Positions 15,152 to 24,017 of a stretch of 64,000 bases of DNA are shown here, in pieces. Positions within the stretch are counted from its first letter, which is position 1; the number at the start of each line of letters is the position of its first letter. Source of the DNA: Magnetospirillum gryphiswaldense MSR-1 v2 (GTDB lineage Bacteria > Pseudomonadota > Alphaproteobacteria > Rhodospirillales > Magnetospirillaceae). The notes beneath the pieces were generated by a model. It made no database searches. It was not told where the DNA came from and saw nothing but the letters and a program-made list of their open reading frames with translations. The DNA lies in NCBI RefSeq assembly GCF_000513295.1, contig NC_023065.1, forward strand, positions 2,526,501-2,590,500, read 5' to 3'. The position numbers and the translations under genes are program-made.

Positions 15152-16342
15152 TTGCGGGCCTCGCTCGAGGTCGCCGATATCTTCCGAGTTGCCGGACCGG
15201 CCTACCGGGCTGCCCATGCCGGCCATCTGAGCCTGCATCAGCTCAAGGTCATGTCGGCGATCGAGCATTGCCGTACCGCCGCGTTGGGTGGTCACGTCGA
15301 AGCCTGCGAGGAGTGCGGGCATTGGCGGATCGCCTATAACAGCTGTCGCAATCGACATTGCCCCAAGTGTCAGGGAGCCGCCGCGCGGACATGGTTGGCG
15401 GAACGGGAAGCCGATCTGCTCCCCGTGGGCTATTTCCATGTCGTCTTCACGCTGCCGGACGAGGTCGCCGGCATCGCCTTTCACAACAAGGCGATGCTTT
15501 ATGACCTGCTGTTCCGCGCCGCCTCGGAGACGATGTTGACGATCGCGGTGGATCCGAAGCATCTGGGCGCCCGAATCGGCATTACCGCCGTTCTCCACAC
15601 CTGGGGTTCGGCTCTGACGCATCATCCCCACGTGCACATGATCGTTCCCGGCGGCGGCATCGCGCCCGACGGGAGATGGGTGTCGTCCCGTCCGGCTTTC
15701 CTTCTTCCCGTCAGGGTGCTGGGCGCGCTGTTCCGTCGTCTATTTCTCACGCGTCTGATCGCGCTTCACGATTCCGGCCAACTCGCCTTCTTTGGCGCTA
15801 TCGCCCATCTGGCCGAGAGGCGAACATTCCTGCGGCATCTCTCTCCGGTCCGAAAGAAACGCTGGGTCGTCTATGCCAAGCCTCCCTTCGGCGGCCCCGA
15901 GGCCGTGCTCGCCTATCTGGCGCGCTACACCCACCGCGTCGCTATCTCGGATCGCCGCCTCATCGACTTCGACGAGAACGGCGTCACCTTCCGCTACAAG
16001 GACTACCGACGCGAGGGGGCTGACCGGCAACGCGTCATGACAGTTCCTGCCAGCGAGTTCATCCGCCGGTTCATGCTGCACATCCTGCCGCGCGGATTCC
16101 ATCGCATCCGTCATTACGGCCTGCTTGCCGCGTCCTGCCGAAAGGCAAGCCTCGAACGCATTCGCGCGCTTCTGGCCGTCGCCCCGCCGGCAGAAGCCGA
16201 TGTCCCGGATGAACCCGCCGATGCCTCGCGGCCATGTCCCTGCTGTGGCGGGCGCATGGTGGTCATCGAGCTTTTCGAACGGGGACACCAGCCTCGTGCG
16301 CCGCCCGTCGCGGCACTGCCGAACCGGGAGAGTTCGCCATGA
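15152..16342 (+). CDS. IS91-family (HUH) transposase
   Basis: The product has about 396 residues. It begins with a zinc-binding N-terminus (CEECGHWRIAYNSCRNRHCP), followed by the HUH motif HHPHVHMIVPGGG, in which two His coordinate the metal. The tyrosine motif is YLARYTHRVAI. The enzyme nicks one strand at the element end and joins it to its Tyr, as in rolling-circle transposition. No ATG is well placed; a TTG at 15152, five bases after the upstream stop, is the likely start. A C-terminal cysteine pair (CPCCGG) is present. Confidence 0.88.
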   Translation: MRASLEVADIFRVAGPAYRAAHAGHLSLHQLKVMSAIEHCRTAALGGHVEACEECGHWRIAYNSCRNRHCPKCQGAAARTWLAEREADLLPVGYFHVVFTLPDEVAGIAFHNKAMLYDLLFRAASETMLTIAVDPKHLGARIGITAVLHTWGSALTHHPHVHMIVPGGGIAPDGRWVSSRPAFLLPVRVLGALFRRLFLTRLIALHDSGQLAFFGAIAHLAERRTFLRHLSPVRKKRWVVYAKPPFGGPEAVLAYLARYTHRVAISDRRLIDFDENGVTFRYKDYRREGADRQRVMTVPASEFIRRFMLHILPRGFHRIRHYGLLAASCRKASLERIRALLAVAPPAEADVPDEPADASRPCPCCGGRMVVIELFERGHQPRAPPVAALPNRESSP

Positions 16343-16606
16343 TCCGGCATGGCCTGACCACTCCAGGCACCCGAGGCGCCACGCGTCGGATGACGATCCC
16401 GTATGCGCTTTTCTCCGAAACCCTCGACGCCACGCGGGTTCGCGGCCATCCTGGCCTTCCGGAAGGGGGCTCGACAGCCCAACCTGACGATCTCTCCGCG
16501 TCAAACCGGCCCCTTCCGACCAGCCGTTGCGCCGGCGCCAGGACCAGCCGGAAAACGAAATCCCCATAGGCCTGTCTTTGCATCCCGCGGGTTCGTTCCT
16601 CGGAGA

Positions 16607-17054
16607 CTTTCGTACGCCTCCCGGCGCCCGAAACTCTTCACGAAAGCGGTCAGGCCGCTTCAGGGTGGTAATCGCGTAGAATTGTCGGCCAGCTTCTGCC
16701 CCATCGACCGAGCCGCGCCTTATGGGCTAATCTACCTGAAGTGGCGCAGCTCTCAGGCGTCGCGTAGCTGCAGCCGACCAATACGGGGGTTCCAGGATGG
16801 CCACGTCTGTTCGACCTCGCTAGAATTCATGCAATTTACAGAACTGGGGCAATTCGCTGGAGGGACGGAGGCTGACAGCAAACCTTCTCTGTTTAAGAAT
16901 CAATGGGATATGATGTTGTCGGTGCCCAATCGCGGCGTCATTCCAGCGGATCCGACCGGTCTTGGCAGCCCGATCGGCTTCTCTGGCATTCGCCGTGTCG
17001 GCGGCATGAGGGCGCAGGGCGAATCGGATTGTAGTGAATACAAAATTGTCACTG
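16607..17054. other. About 450 bp without a recognisable gene
   Basis: Between the IS91-like end and the stop of the M50/HlyD gene I see only short frames without ribosome sites. Some codons on the minus strand (READRAAKTGRIRWNDAAIG) resemble insertion-sequence debris, but I cannot assign them. Confidence 0.4.
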
Positions 17055-19163
17055 CTACGCCCCCCATTCACGGATCAGCACGACCATGACCGACCTGGCC
17101 AGCCGGCCGATGAGGCTGGAGTTTTCGGCCTCGATGGAGATTGTCCCGATTTCCTCATGGGCGGGCGGCGGGCCTTCGAGGGCGATGGTCACCCGGGTGA
17201 TGGCGCCGTCGGGGATGACGGTCTGACCCGAGACCCGTGCGGGAATGTCGCCGCCATGGACGGAGGCCAGCGCCCCGTCGGGCAGGGTCTTGGCGGGTGA
17301 CGGATCGATCCGCTGTACGCGCCCGGGCCGGGACGCGCTTTCCATCGCGTGGGGGGAGAAGGTGGCGCCCGCGCCGCCCTGGATACGGGCAAGATCGTCC
17401 TCGGCCACATAGGCGACCGCGATCGGGGCGGAATTTTCCAGGACAAGCCCGAGCTTCTGGCGGGGTGAAAGCCAGTCGCCGGGCTGCATGTCCGGCAGGA
17501 TATCGAGGATTCGGCCCTCCATGGGGGCGAGAATAGCGAGGCGATTTGCTTCCGCTTCCAGGACGGCCAGCTCGGCCTGGGCCTTGCGCAGATCCTCTTG
17601 CACGATGCCGGCACGGTCGCGCAGCAAAGGATCGAGGGTGGCGGCTTCAAACTCGGCGGTCTTGCCGTCGATGCGGGCCTGGGCTACCGCCTTGCGCAAG
17701 GCGATGTCGGGGGCGGTGAAGCTCATCAGCACGTCGCCCGGCTTCACCGCCTGCCCATGGGAAACGTGGATTGCTTCCAGCCGGGCCGGAAAGGGCAAAT
17801 GGAGGGCGGCGGACCGGCTTCCCTTCATCACCGCTGGCGCGCTCACACTGCCCTGCCAGGGGATGAGGGCGAGCAGGATGAGGGCTCCAAGCGTCCCCAG
17901 CGTCCAGCGGATACGTGTTCCCGCCATGATGGTCGTCTTCACTTTCTCCCATTCCCGTACCTCGGCCCAGATGGGCCGGGCAACGAACCACCAGATTTCC
18001 ACCACGAACAGCATGATGCCCACGGCCTTGATGAAGAAGTGGTAGACCATGACGGCGATACCCAGGAACAGCACCAGGCGATAGATCCACACCGCCACGG
18101 CAAAGGCGATCAGCGCCCGGCGCCTGCCTGCGGGCAGAGGCTCCGGCGGCGGCGTGCCCAGTCCGAACAGCACGTTGCGCAGCCACCATCGTGCCATGGC
18201 GAAGGAACGCGGGTGCAGGTTCGGCATCTCCATCGCGTCCATGGCGATGAAATAGCCGTCGAAGCGCATGAAGGGACTGAGGTTGATGGCCAGCGACGAG
18301 ATCCAGGTCAGCGCCGCCAGCACGAAGGTCGCCTGTTTCCATGGCCCCTCGGGCAGGAAAGCCCAAGCCAGGGTTGCCCAGGCAGCGATGATGAGTTCGG
18401 CCAGGATACCCGCCGAGCCGACCTGAAGGCGCTTCTTGCGCTCGGGCAGCATCCAGGTGTCGTTGACGTCGGTGTAGAGCATGGGCCACAGCACCAGGAA
18501 GGCCACCCCCATGCTGGGCACGCGGCAGCCATGGTTCTTGGCGGTGTAGGCATGGGCAAGCTCGTGGATCACCTTCACCACCGTGAGCGCGATGCCATAG
18601 GACACCAGCCCCGATAGCGAGAAGGTGTCCACCAGGGTGGCGACGAACAGATCCCATTGCCGTCCCGCCAGTATCAGACCGATGGTCAGGGCCATCATGG
18701 TCGTCACCTGGAACCCGTGCGATCCCAGCCAGCGCACCAACGGCAGTGTCCGGTCGAGCCAGTGATCGGGCCGGACCAGGGGGATACGGAAGAACAGGTA
18801 ATGGTGCATCAGCCAGTGGAACCAGGACTGCTTCTCGGCTTCGGCCCGCGACACCAGCCTTTGCGTGTCTTGGGGACCTGCCGGTCGGGTCAATTGGTTG
18901 GCGACCAGAAACTCGGCCACGCCCTTTACGTCGTCGTCCGTGGGATGAAGCGTGGTTTCGGCCGATACCGCCTCGGCGATTTTGGCGGGCGTCTCGGCCC
19001 ACCAGCGGCTAAGGATCTCGAAGGCCGGCCAGGAAATGCGGAAAAAGCGGTTGCGGACCGGGTCGCGGATGGTCCAGGACGGCGAGCCGTCGGCTCCGGC
19101 GGGGCCGGGATGCAAGGACAGCTCGGTGCGTAGCGTCGGCAGAATACCCATCTCTGTTGTCAT
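17055..19163 (-). CDS. PqqD-like / M50 metalloprotease-like / HlyD fusion transporter protein
   Basis: Three parts can be read in the 702 residues. Residues about 10-95 look like a PqqD-type winged domain (WTIRDPVRNRFFRISWPAFE). Residues about 130-440 are polytopic membrane with VIHELAHAYTAKNHG (HExxH) and FMRFDGYFIAMD, which resembles the second M50 ligand motif. Residues about 440-702 are an HlyD/lipoyl adaptor with a coiled coil (FPARLEAIHVSHGQAVKPGD, LDILPDMQPGDWLS). Proteins of this layout, annotated as putative peptide zinc metalloproteases, sit with TolC and HlyD genes. No ABC ATPase is nearby. Function as an exporter core for the adjacent surface protein is inferred. Confidence 0.8.
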   Translation of the reverse strand: MTTEMGILPTLRTELSLHPGPAGADGSPSWTIRDPVRNRFFRISWPAFEILSRWWAETPAKIAEAVSAETTLHPTDDDVKGVAEFLVANQLTRPAGPQDTQRLVSRAEAEKQSWFHWLMHHYLFFRIPLVRPDHWLDRTLPLVRWLGSHGFQVTTMMALTIGLILAGRQWDLFVATLVDTFSLSGLVSYGIALTVVKVIHELAHAYTAKNHGCRVPSMGVAFLVLWPMLYTDVNDTWMLPERKKRLQVGSAGILAELIIAAWATLAWAFLPEGPWKQATFVLAALTWISSLAINLSPFMRFDGYFIAMDAMEMPNLHPRSFAMARWWLRNVLFGLGTPPPEPLPAGRRRALIAFAVAVWIYRLVLFLGIAVMVYHFFIKAVGIMLFVVEIWWFVARPIWAEVREWEKVKTTIMAGTRIRWTLGTLGALILLALIPWQGSVSAPAVMKGSRSAALHLPFPARLEAIHVSHGQAVKPGDVLMSFTAPDIALRKAVAQARIDGKTAEFEAATLDPLLRDRAGIVQEDLRKAQAELAVLEAEANRLAILAPMEGRILDILPDMQPGDWLSPRQKLGLVLENSAPIAVAYVAEDDLARIQGGAGATFSPHAMESASRPGRVQRIDPSPAKTLPDGALASVHGGDIPARVSGQTVIPDGAITRVTIALEGPPPAHEEIGTISIEAENSSLIGRLARSVMVVLIREWGA

Positions 19164-19189
19164 TCCCGCCCCCCCATGGAGACACGGAG

Positions 19190-19483
19190 ATGAGAAGGAT
19201 CTGGGCAGTCACCACCGCGTTTCTGGCCTTCACCTCCTCGGCCATGGCCGAATCCGATTGCGAATTGGCAAAAGCCGCCAAGGATATCGCCATCGAAGTC
19301 GAACGCTTCAGCACACCGGGCCAGCGTCGCGGCATCGAGGACGTGGCACGCCTGCTGGTTCCGTCCCCCTGCAAGACCAGCCCGGCTCCCCGCCTGGTTC
19401 TGGAGAACGTCGAGCTTGGACTGCTCGCGGAGGACTGGCGCCGAGGCACCGAGGAACTGGAGCAAAGGCGGCTCGACCGCTGA
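19190..19483 (+). CDS. Small secreted protein
   Basis: A 97-residue product with a clear Sec signal peptide (MRRIWAVTTAFLAFTSSAMA). Two Cys in the short mature part could form a disulfide. GGAGA precedes the ATG. It is divergent from the M50/HlyD gene and convergent with the adaptor gene, so it is the only rightward gene among the leftward export genes. No family is recognised; it may be periplasmic and accessory to export. Confidence 0.6.
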   Translation: MRRIWAVTTAFLAFTSSAMAESDCELAKAAKDIAIEVERFSTPGQRRGIEDVARLLVPSPCKTSPAPRLVLENVELGLLAEDWRRGTEELEQRRLDR

Positions 19484-19488
19484 CATCG

Positions 19489-20775
19489 CTACCATCCAAG
19501 CCATTGCCTGATCACGGCCAGCGGTCGACGGAACAGCCAATAGACCAGGGAGACCCGGTCGCCATCCAGGCGGGCAGTGCCCTTCAATCCGATGCGGGGG
19601 ATGGCGTCGTCATGGGCAATCTTCGCCCGTACCCGATGGGCCAACACCCCGTCGGGCTTCAAGGTCGCCTCGAAAGCCACATAGGACAGCGTGGCCACGA
19701 CGGGTGACAGCGGGGCGGTGTTGAGGAACAGGACCACTTTCCCGCCCGGCTCCAACGGGATCAAATCAGCGGGCGCCAGCCAGGCTTCCACCTCCACCTG
19801 ACGAGGATCGGCCACCGCTAGCACCTTTTCGCCCACGCTGACCGGGCGGCCTATCCATTCGCTGGGATCGTCCATCACCGCGAGACCGTCGCGGGGCGAC
19901 TTGACCTGGGCGCGGGTCATCAGGTCTTCGAGCTGGGCGCGTTCGGCCTGTTTCTCCTCCACCTTGGCCTTGAGGACCGCCCAGCCGGCCTTGGCCTTGG
20001 GGTCGAAGAAGGCCTGCTGGGTGGCTTGGTCCAGTTCAGCCTTGGCCGTATCCAGGACCTTGGCCGCCACCTCCAGCTTGCCGGCGATGGTGGTGCGGTC
20101 CAGTTCGAACAGAACGTCACCCGCCACGACACTCTGGTTGGGCTGGGCGCGGACCAATTCGATCACGCCTTCCAGGGGGGCGCGGATCACCGCCGGGTCC
20201 GAGGGGACGATCTCGGCTGAGGCCAGGACTGACAGGCGGACGGGAAAGATCAGGGCCAGGAGGATTCCCGCCGCCACTATCCGCTTCCAGCGTGGCAGGC
20301 TGGTCAGGCGGTGGCGCCACTGGGACAACGGCGCGGATTGGTGCTTGGCCGCCCAGGCGAAGGCGTAGGCATCGGTCAGCCGCTGGACGATCGCCGTGGT
20401 GCCTTCGTCCCAATCCTCGTCGCGGGCCAGAAGCAGCGTGCCCAGGCGCTTGCCGTCGGCATCCTTCAGCGGCAGGAACAATGGCTTGGGCGGCAGCCAA
20501 TCCGCCCATTCCTCGCGCTCGGCGGAAGAAATTTCCTTGCCGGCCTCATGGAGCTTGAACATCCGTTGCAAGAACAAGGTGAAGGGCGCGTTCTCCTCCA
20601 CCGAGGACACTCCCGAAACCGCCACCACCCCCTTGTCCGCCATATGCAGCGCCGCCTGATGGTATTCAGCCAGGGCGCGGGTGTCGTTGACCATGACGAA
20701 AGCGAGCTGGATGGTGGTGCGCGCATTCAGCGCTTGCTCCTCGATCCCCAGCAGGGTGACGAGCGCCTCGCTCAC
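19489..20775 (-). CDS. HlyD-family adaptor with cytoplasmic sensor-like N-terminus
   Basis: Residues about 1-150 look like a GAF-type cytosolic domain (ARTTIQLAFVMVNDTRALAE, GTLLLARDEDW). A membrane anchor lies at about 163-190 (WKRIVAAGILLALIFPVRLS). Then comes a lipoyl half-motif (APLEGVIELVRAQPNQSVVA), a coiled coil and a beta-barrel C-terminus. The family bridges the inner membrane to a TolC channel. A GAF-like domain at the cytoplasmic end is unusual. It overlaps the downstream part of the next adaptor gene by 4 bp. Confidence 0.8.
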   Translation of the reverse strand: MSEALVTLLGIEEQALNARTTIQLAFVMVNDTRALAEYHQAALHMADKGVVAVSGVSSVEENAPFTLFLQRMFKLHEAGKEISSAEREEWADWLPPKPLFLPLKDADGKRLGTLLLARDEDWDEGTTAIVQRLTDAYAFAWAAKHQSAPLSQWRHRLTSLPRWKRIVAAGILLALIFPVRLSVLASAEIVPSDPAVIRAPLEGVIELVRAQPNQSVVAGDVLFELDRTTIAGKLEVAAKVLDTAKAELDQATQQAFFDPKAKAGWAVLKAKVEEKQAERAQLEDLMTRAQVKSPRDGLAVMDDPSEWIGRPVSVGEKVLAVADPRQVEVEAWLAPADLIPLEPGGKVVLFLNTAPLSPVVATLSYVAFEATLKPDGVLAHRVRAKIAHDDAIPRIGLKGTARLDGDRVSLVYWLFRRPLAVIRQWLGW

Positions 20776-21506
20776 TGCGGGGCCATGCTGATTTTTCCCG
20801 TCATTCCCGCCATCAATTCGGGGAAGTCGCCCTTGATCTCGGCGGTGATCTTGACCGAATGGCTGACCGCATCGACCTTGGCGCCCATGCGGGCGATCCG
20901 GCCCGGATAAGTCTTCCTGGTCTCGTCCACCATGATCTGAAGAGAGGTGCCGGGCTTCAAGGTCGTCACCGCCGACGAGGGTACGATGAATTCGGCGTTC
21001 AGCACGGAATCATCCAGAATCTCCAGGATGGCCTGGCCCACCTGGACGTATTGATGGGCGCGGGCCTTCTGCTCCACCACCCTGCCCGCGAACGGCGCGG
21101 AAATACCGCATTTGGAAGCCACGGCACGGGCCGAGTTAAGCTTGGCCTGCGCCACCGCCGCGTCCCAGCCCGATTTTTCCGCCTCCAGCGTGCCGGTGGA
21201 GTTGAGCTCCAGCAGCCGCTTGTACACTGCCTTGGACTTCTCGGCGGCGGCAAAAACGGCACTGGCCTCATCCACCAGAGCCCGCTGGATGGTGCAATCG
21301 AAGGCCACCAGTTGCTGGCCTTCCTTAAAGCGCTCGCCTTCCTTGACGGTGATACGGTCGATCTTGGCGGGCAGCTCCGCCGACAGGGTGGTGTAATTCA
21401 CCGCGACCAGTTGCACGGGAATCACCGGCTCCTGCGCCTCGGCCCCGAAGGACAGAAGGCACAGGAGGGGCGCCACCCAGCGCTTGAGGGCAATGGGGCT
21501 AATCAC
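20772..21506 (-). CDS. Periplasmic membrane-fusion (HlyD/RND-adaptor-like) protein
   Basis: The 244-residue product has a signal peptide (residues 1-24, ending AEA), two lipoyl halves (LPAKIDRITVKEGERFKEGQ and ISAPFAGRVVEQKARAHQYV) around a helical hairpin, and a C-terminal barrel. It is short for the family and lacks a membrane anchor. With the 428- and 702-residue adaptors this makes three HlyD-type proteins in one cluster. It follows the TolC-like gene by one base. Confidence 0.85.
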   Translation of the reverse strand: MISPIALKRWVAPLLCLLSFGAEAQEPVIPVQLVAVNYTTLSAELPAKIDRITVKEGERFKEGQQLVAFDCTIQRALVDEASAVFAAAEKSKAVYKRLLELNSTGTLEAEKSGWDAAVAQAKLNSARAVASKCGISAPFAGRVVEQKARAHQYVQVGQAILEILDDSVLNAEFIVPSSAVTTLKPGTSLQIMVDETRKTYPGRIARMGAKVDAVSHSVKITAEIKGDFPELMAGMTGKISMAPQ

Positions 21507-21507
21507 G

Positions 21508-23139
21508 TCAGTGGCTATCGGCCTGCTCGGCCAGGGCGGCGATCTTGCGGCCCAGCCAGAATAACCCGTCGCGCACCACGTCCTCCCGCTCCGGCTCGGC
21601 AGCGGCGGCCTGTACCTCAGGCGCAGTCACCGGCGCCGGATCGGCCTTCACCGCCGGCGGCATGGAAAGGACGATGGCGCCGGACAAGCCGTCCAGCGAG
21701 TGCGAGGCCACCTTTTCCGGCACCGGATCGGCGCCGATGGTCGATTGCAGCTTGCCGTAAGAGGATTGCATCTGGGCGTAGGTCTGGAAGCGGCGGAGTT
21801 CGGCGGCGATGGCCGAGGTCTCGGTGCTGATGCGCTCGATTTCGTTGACGGTGCCGCCGCGGCTCTGGTTGCCGGCGGCATCGGCCAGGCGCTTCTCGAT
21901 GCCCCACAGCTTGTCGGCGCGCTCGAACTGCTTGGCGGCGCTGGCGAATTGGTGGGACACCACATGGACCTGGGCCAGAACCGCCATGCGCAGCGCGATG
22001 CGCTTGGCCTCGACCACCTTCTCGGCGCTGTCGGCATGGGCCATGCGGTCGGGCGCCGCCAGCAGGTTGATCAGGTTCCAGGTGACCTTGGTGCCCACAT
22101 CGTTCCAGCGGTTGTCCACCAGGAACGAATTGGAATCGTACTGGCGCGAGAACGACACGGTGATGCCGGGCAGAAGCTTCAGGATCTCCTTGTGGGTGTC
22201 GTCGAGGGCGATGCGGCTTTGGTAATCCTGTTCGCGCAGATCCGGGTTGTTGATCATGGCGGCCTGTTCCATGGCGCCGATGTCCATGGGCCATTCGGGC
22301 ACGCTCATGCCGCCATTGGCGGGCACATCCAGCTTGAAATCGCTGCCGGGCGCCACGTTGATCAGGGCGGCCAGTTCGGCCTTGGCCGAGGTCAGTTCCT
22401 GGTCGATGGCCTCCAGCTGGCGGATGCTTTCCAGCAGGGTCTTCTGGATGCGCAGGCTTTCGATGGGGTTCTTCAGGCGCTCGCCCTCGACCTTTTCCGA
22501 ATCCTTCAGCGCCTTCTCGGCCGAGGTGATGGTGTCGGTCACCTTGGCCTTCAAGGTTTGTGCGGCGGCGGCCCGCCAGAAGGTGAAGCGCACCTCCTGG
22601 ACCAGATTATTGATGGTCTTGCGTCGCCTCTCACTCGCGATCAGGGCGCGGTCGGCGTTCTGGTGCGCCGTGAAGTAGGACACGCCGAAATCCAGGATGT
22701 TCCAGGTCAGCCCCAGGTCACTGGTGACGGAGAAGCGATCCGCCGAATAGCTGGGGTTCGAGGTGCTGGTGGTCTGGGTATAAAGATCGCGCGACCGGGT
22801 GGCGTTGGGCTCGGATCGCTCGGTATAGCCGGCATTGGCGGTCAGCTTGGGCAGCAGGTCGAAGCGGTCCAGGCTGGTCTGCCCCAAGGCCAGCGCCTCT
22901 TCCATCATCTTGGCGCGCTTGTCCAGATTGTACTTCAGCACGCGGGCCACCGCATCGGCCAGGGTCAGCGGCTTGGCTATCACCTCCTGGCCTTCGAACA
23001 TGGCTGCGCGGTCGGCCTTGGCACGCGCGGAGAACTCATCGGCCGTGAACGGCGTTGGCGTCACGGCGCAGGCGCTCAGCAGGGCAGCGGTGGAAACAGC
23101 GGCCAGCAGGCGGGCCATGCGAGTGGTGACGACGGTCAT
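21508..23139 (-). CDS. TolC-family outer-membrane channel protein
   Basis: The 543-residue product starts with a lipoprotein-type signal (LAAVSTAALLSACAV). It shows the two TolC repeats: an N-terminal one with LTLADAVARVLKYNLDKRAK and VTSDLGLTWNILDFGVSYF, and a second with DYQSRIALDDTHKEILKLLP and VSFSRQYDSNSF. A Pro/Ala-rich tail follows. As an outer-membrane exit duct it fits the adjoining adaptors. The gene is probably co-transcribed with the surface-protein gene upstream and the adaptors downstream. Confidence 0.9.
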   Translation of the reverse strand: MTVVTTRMARLLAAVSTAALLSACAVTPTPFTADEFSARAKADRAAMFEGQEVIAKPLTLADAVARVLKYNLDKRAKMMEEALALGQTSLDRFDLLPKLTANAGYTERSEPNATRSRDLYTQTTSTSNPSYSADRFSVTSDLGLTWNILDFGVSYFTAHQNADRALIASERRRKTINNLVQEVRFTFWRAAAAQTLKAKVTDTITSAEKALKDSEKVEGERLKNPIESLRIQKTLLESIRQLEAIDQELTSAKAELAALINVAPGSDFKLDVPANGGMSVPEWPMDIGAMEQAAMINNPDLREQDYQSRIALDDTHKEILKLLPGITVSFSRQYDSNSFLVDNRWNDVGTKVTWNLINLLAAPDRMAHADSAEKVVEAKRIALRMAVLAQVHVVSHQFASAAKQFERADKLWGIEKRLADAAGNQSRGGTVNEIERISTETSAIAAELRRFQTYAQMQSSYGKLQSTIGADPVPEKVASHSLDGLSGAIVLSMPPAVKADPAPVTAPEVQAAAAEPEREDVVRDGLFWLGRKIAALAEQADSH

Positions 23140-23162
23140 AACGAAGTGATCCCCTTGAGTGC

Positions 23163-24017
23163 TTACGCAGTGCGGGCGACGGCGCGGGCCGCAGCCAGCA
23201 ATTGGGCCTGACGGGCGCCGGACAGACGGCTCGCCATGCGGAGTTCTTCCTGGAAGGTCGGCTTGCCGGCGAAGGTCTGGCCCCCAAAGGTCTGACTCGG
23301 GCCGAATTCCGACAGCTTGATGATCGGCGCGGTCGGGTCGGGCGCCAGTTCGCCCTGCTGGCCGGGCGCCTGCGGCACCTCGCCCTGCGGCGGCTGGTTC
23401 TCGGAGGCCGGCGGCGCGTTGTTCTGAATGACGCCGCCACCGCCGCGGACCCGAATCTCGAAGGTCGTGCCCACCTCGTTACCGGCATTGTCACGGGCAA
23501 CCACCACCACCGACAGGGCGCCGTTAAAGCCTTCTGGCGCTTCACCGACAAAAACCCCCTTGGCAGAATCGAAGGAAAGCCATGCCGGCAACGGGCGCCC
23601 ATCGGTCAACTTGGCGGCCAAGGTGATGTTGGCCTCAGCGCTGGTATGCCCAAAGGCATCGATCGGAATGGAGAAATTGACCATCCGGCTTTCCGGCAGA
23701 ACCGCAGGGATTCCCTTTTGCACGAAAAGCGCACCGTCTCGGACGGCGTTGACCGAGGGTGTTCCCACGGCCACTTGGAAACCGTTGCCGCCGGTCGTGC
23801 TCAGGTGCCGCATCGCCTGGAAATTGCCCTGAACCCCTTGAGCGAATTCACCCGCAGGTGCCCGCACGGCGGTGACGAGGGAAGCACCGGTATCGCCTGT
23901 CTGAGCAATCGGAGCCTGGATTTTCACCGAGACGGCCTCCCCCGTCCTTGGCGGGGGGGGCGGAGACGACGACGACGACGACGACATGACGCGGTGGAGG
24001 GCGGGATGTATCTCCAC
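23163..24017 (-). pseudogene. C-terminal part of the DUF4347 surface protein, in shifted frame
   Basis: This frame continues the DUF4347 gene but is offset by one base. It opens with a Ser run and a Pro run, then has a cadherin/Ig-like domain (FSIPIDAFGHTSAEANITL, LPAWLSFDSAKGVFVGEAPE, VVVARDNAGNEVGTTF), a Pro/Gln linker and a helical end (ELRMASRLSGARQAQLLAAA). Putative Ig domains of this type usually sit at the end of large exported proteins. It has no convincing start of its own. One extra C in the tract at 23953-23960, or -1 slippage there, would join it to the upstream part. Confidence 0.7.

Larger units (their letters stand above)
14105..16598. mobile_element. IS91-like insertion with XerC/D-type companion gene
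   Basis: Two genes, a tyrosine recombinase and a HUH transposase, follow each other as in the ISPps1/IS91 group. GAACGAACCCGC-TGC-GCGGGAT at 14105-14126 reappears inverted at 16582-16598 without the TGC, so both sides end in a hairpin-forming motif, as expected for the origin and terminator of a rolling-circle transposon. Exact ends are not fixed. It lies between umuC and the export cargo. Confidence 0.7.

Noticed and set aside
16403-17089. Rightward frame after the IS91-like element
   Set aside because: No ribosome site, no recognisable motif, and it crosses the IS end.
21700-23211. Long rightward frame opposite the TolC-like gene
   Set aside because: Shadow frame; the minus strand has clear TolC repeats and a signal peptide.
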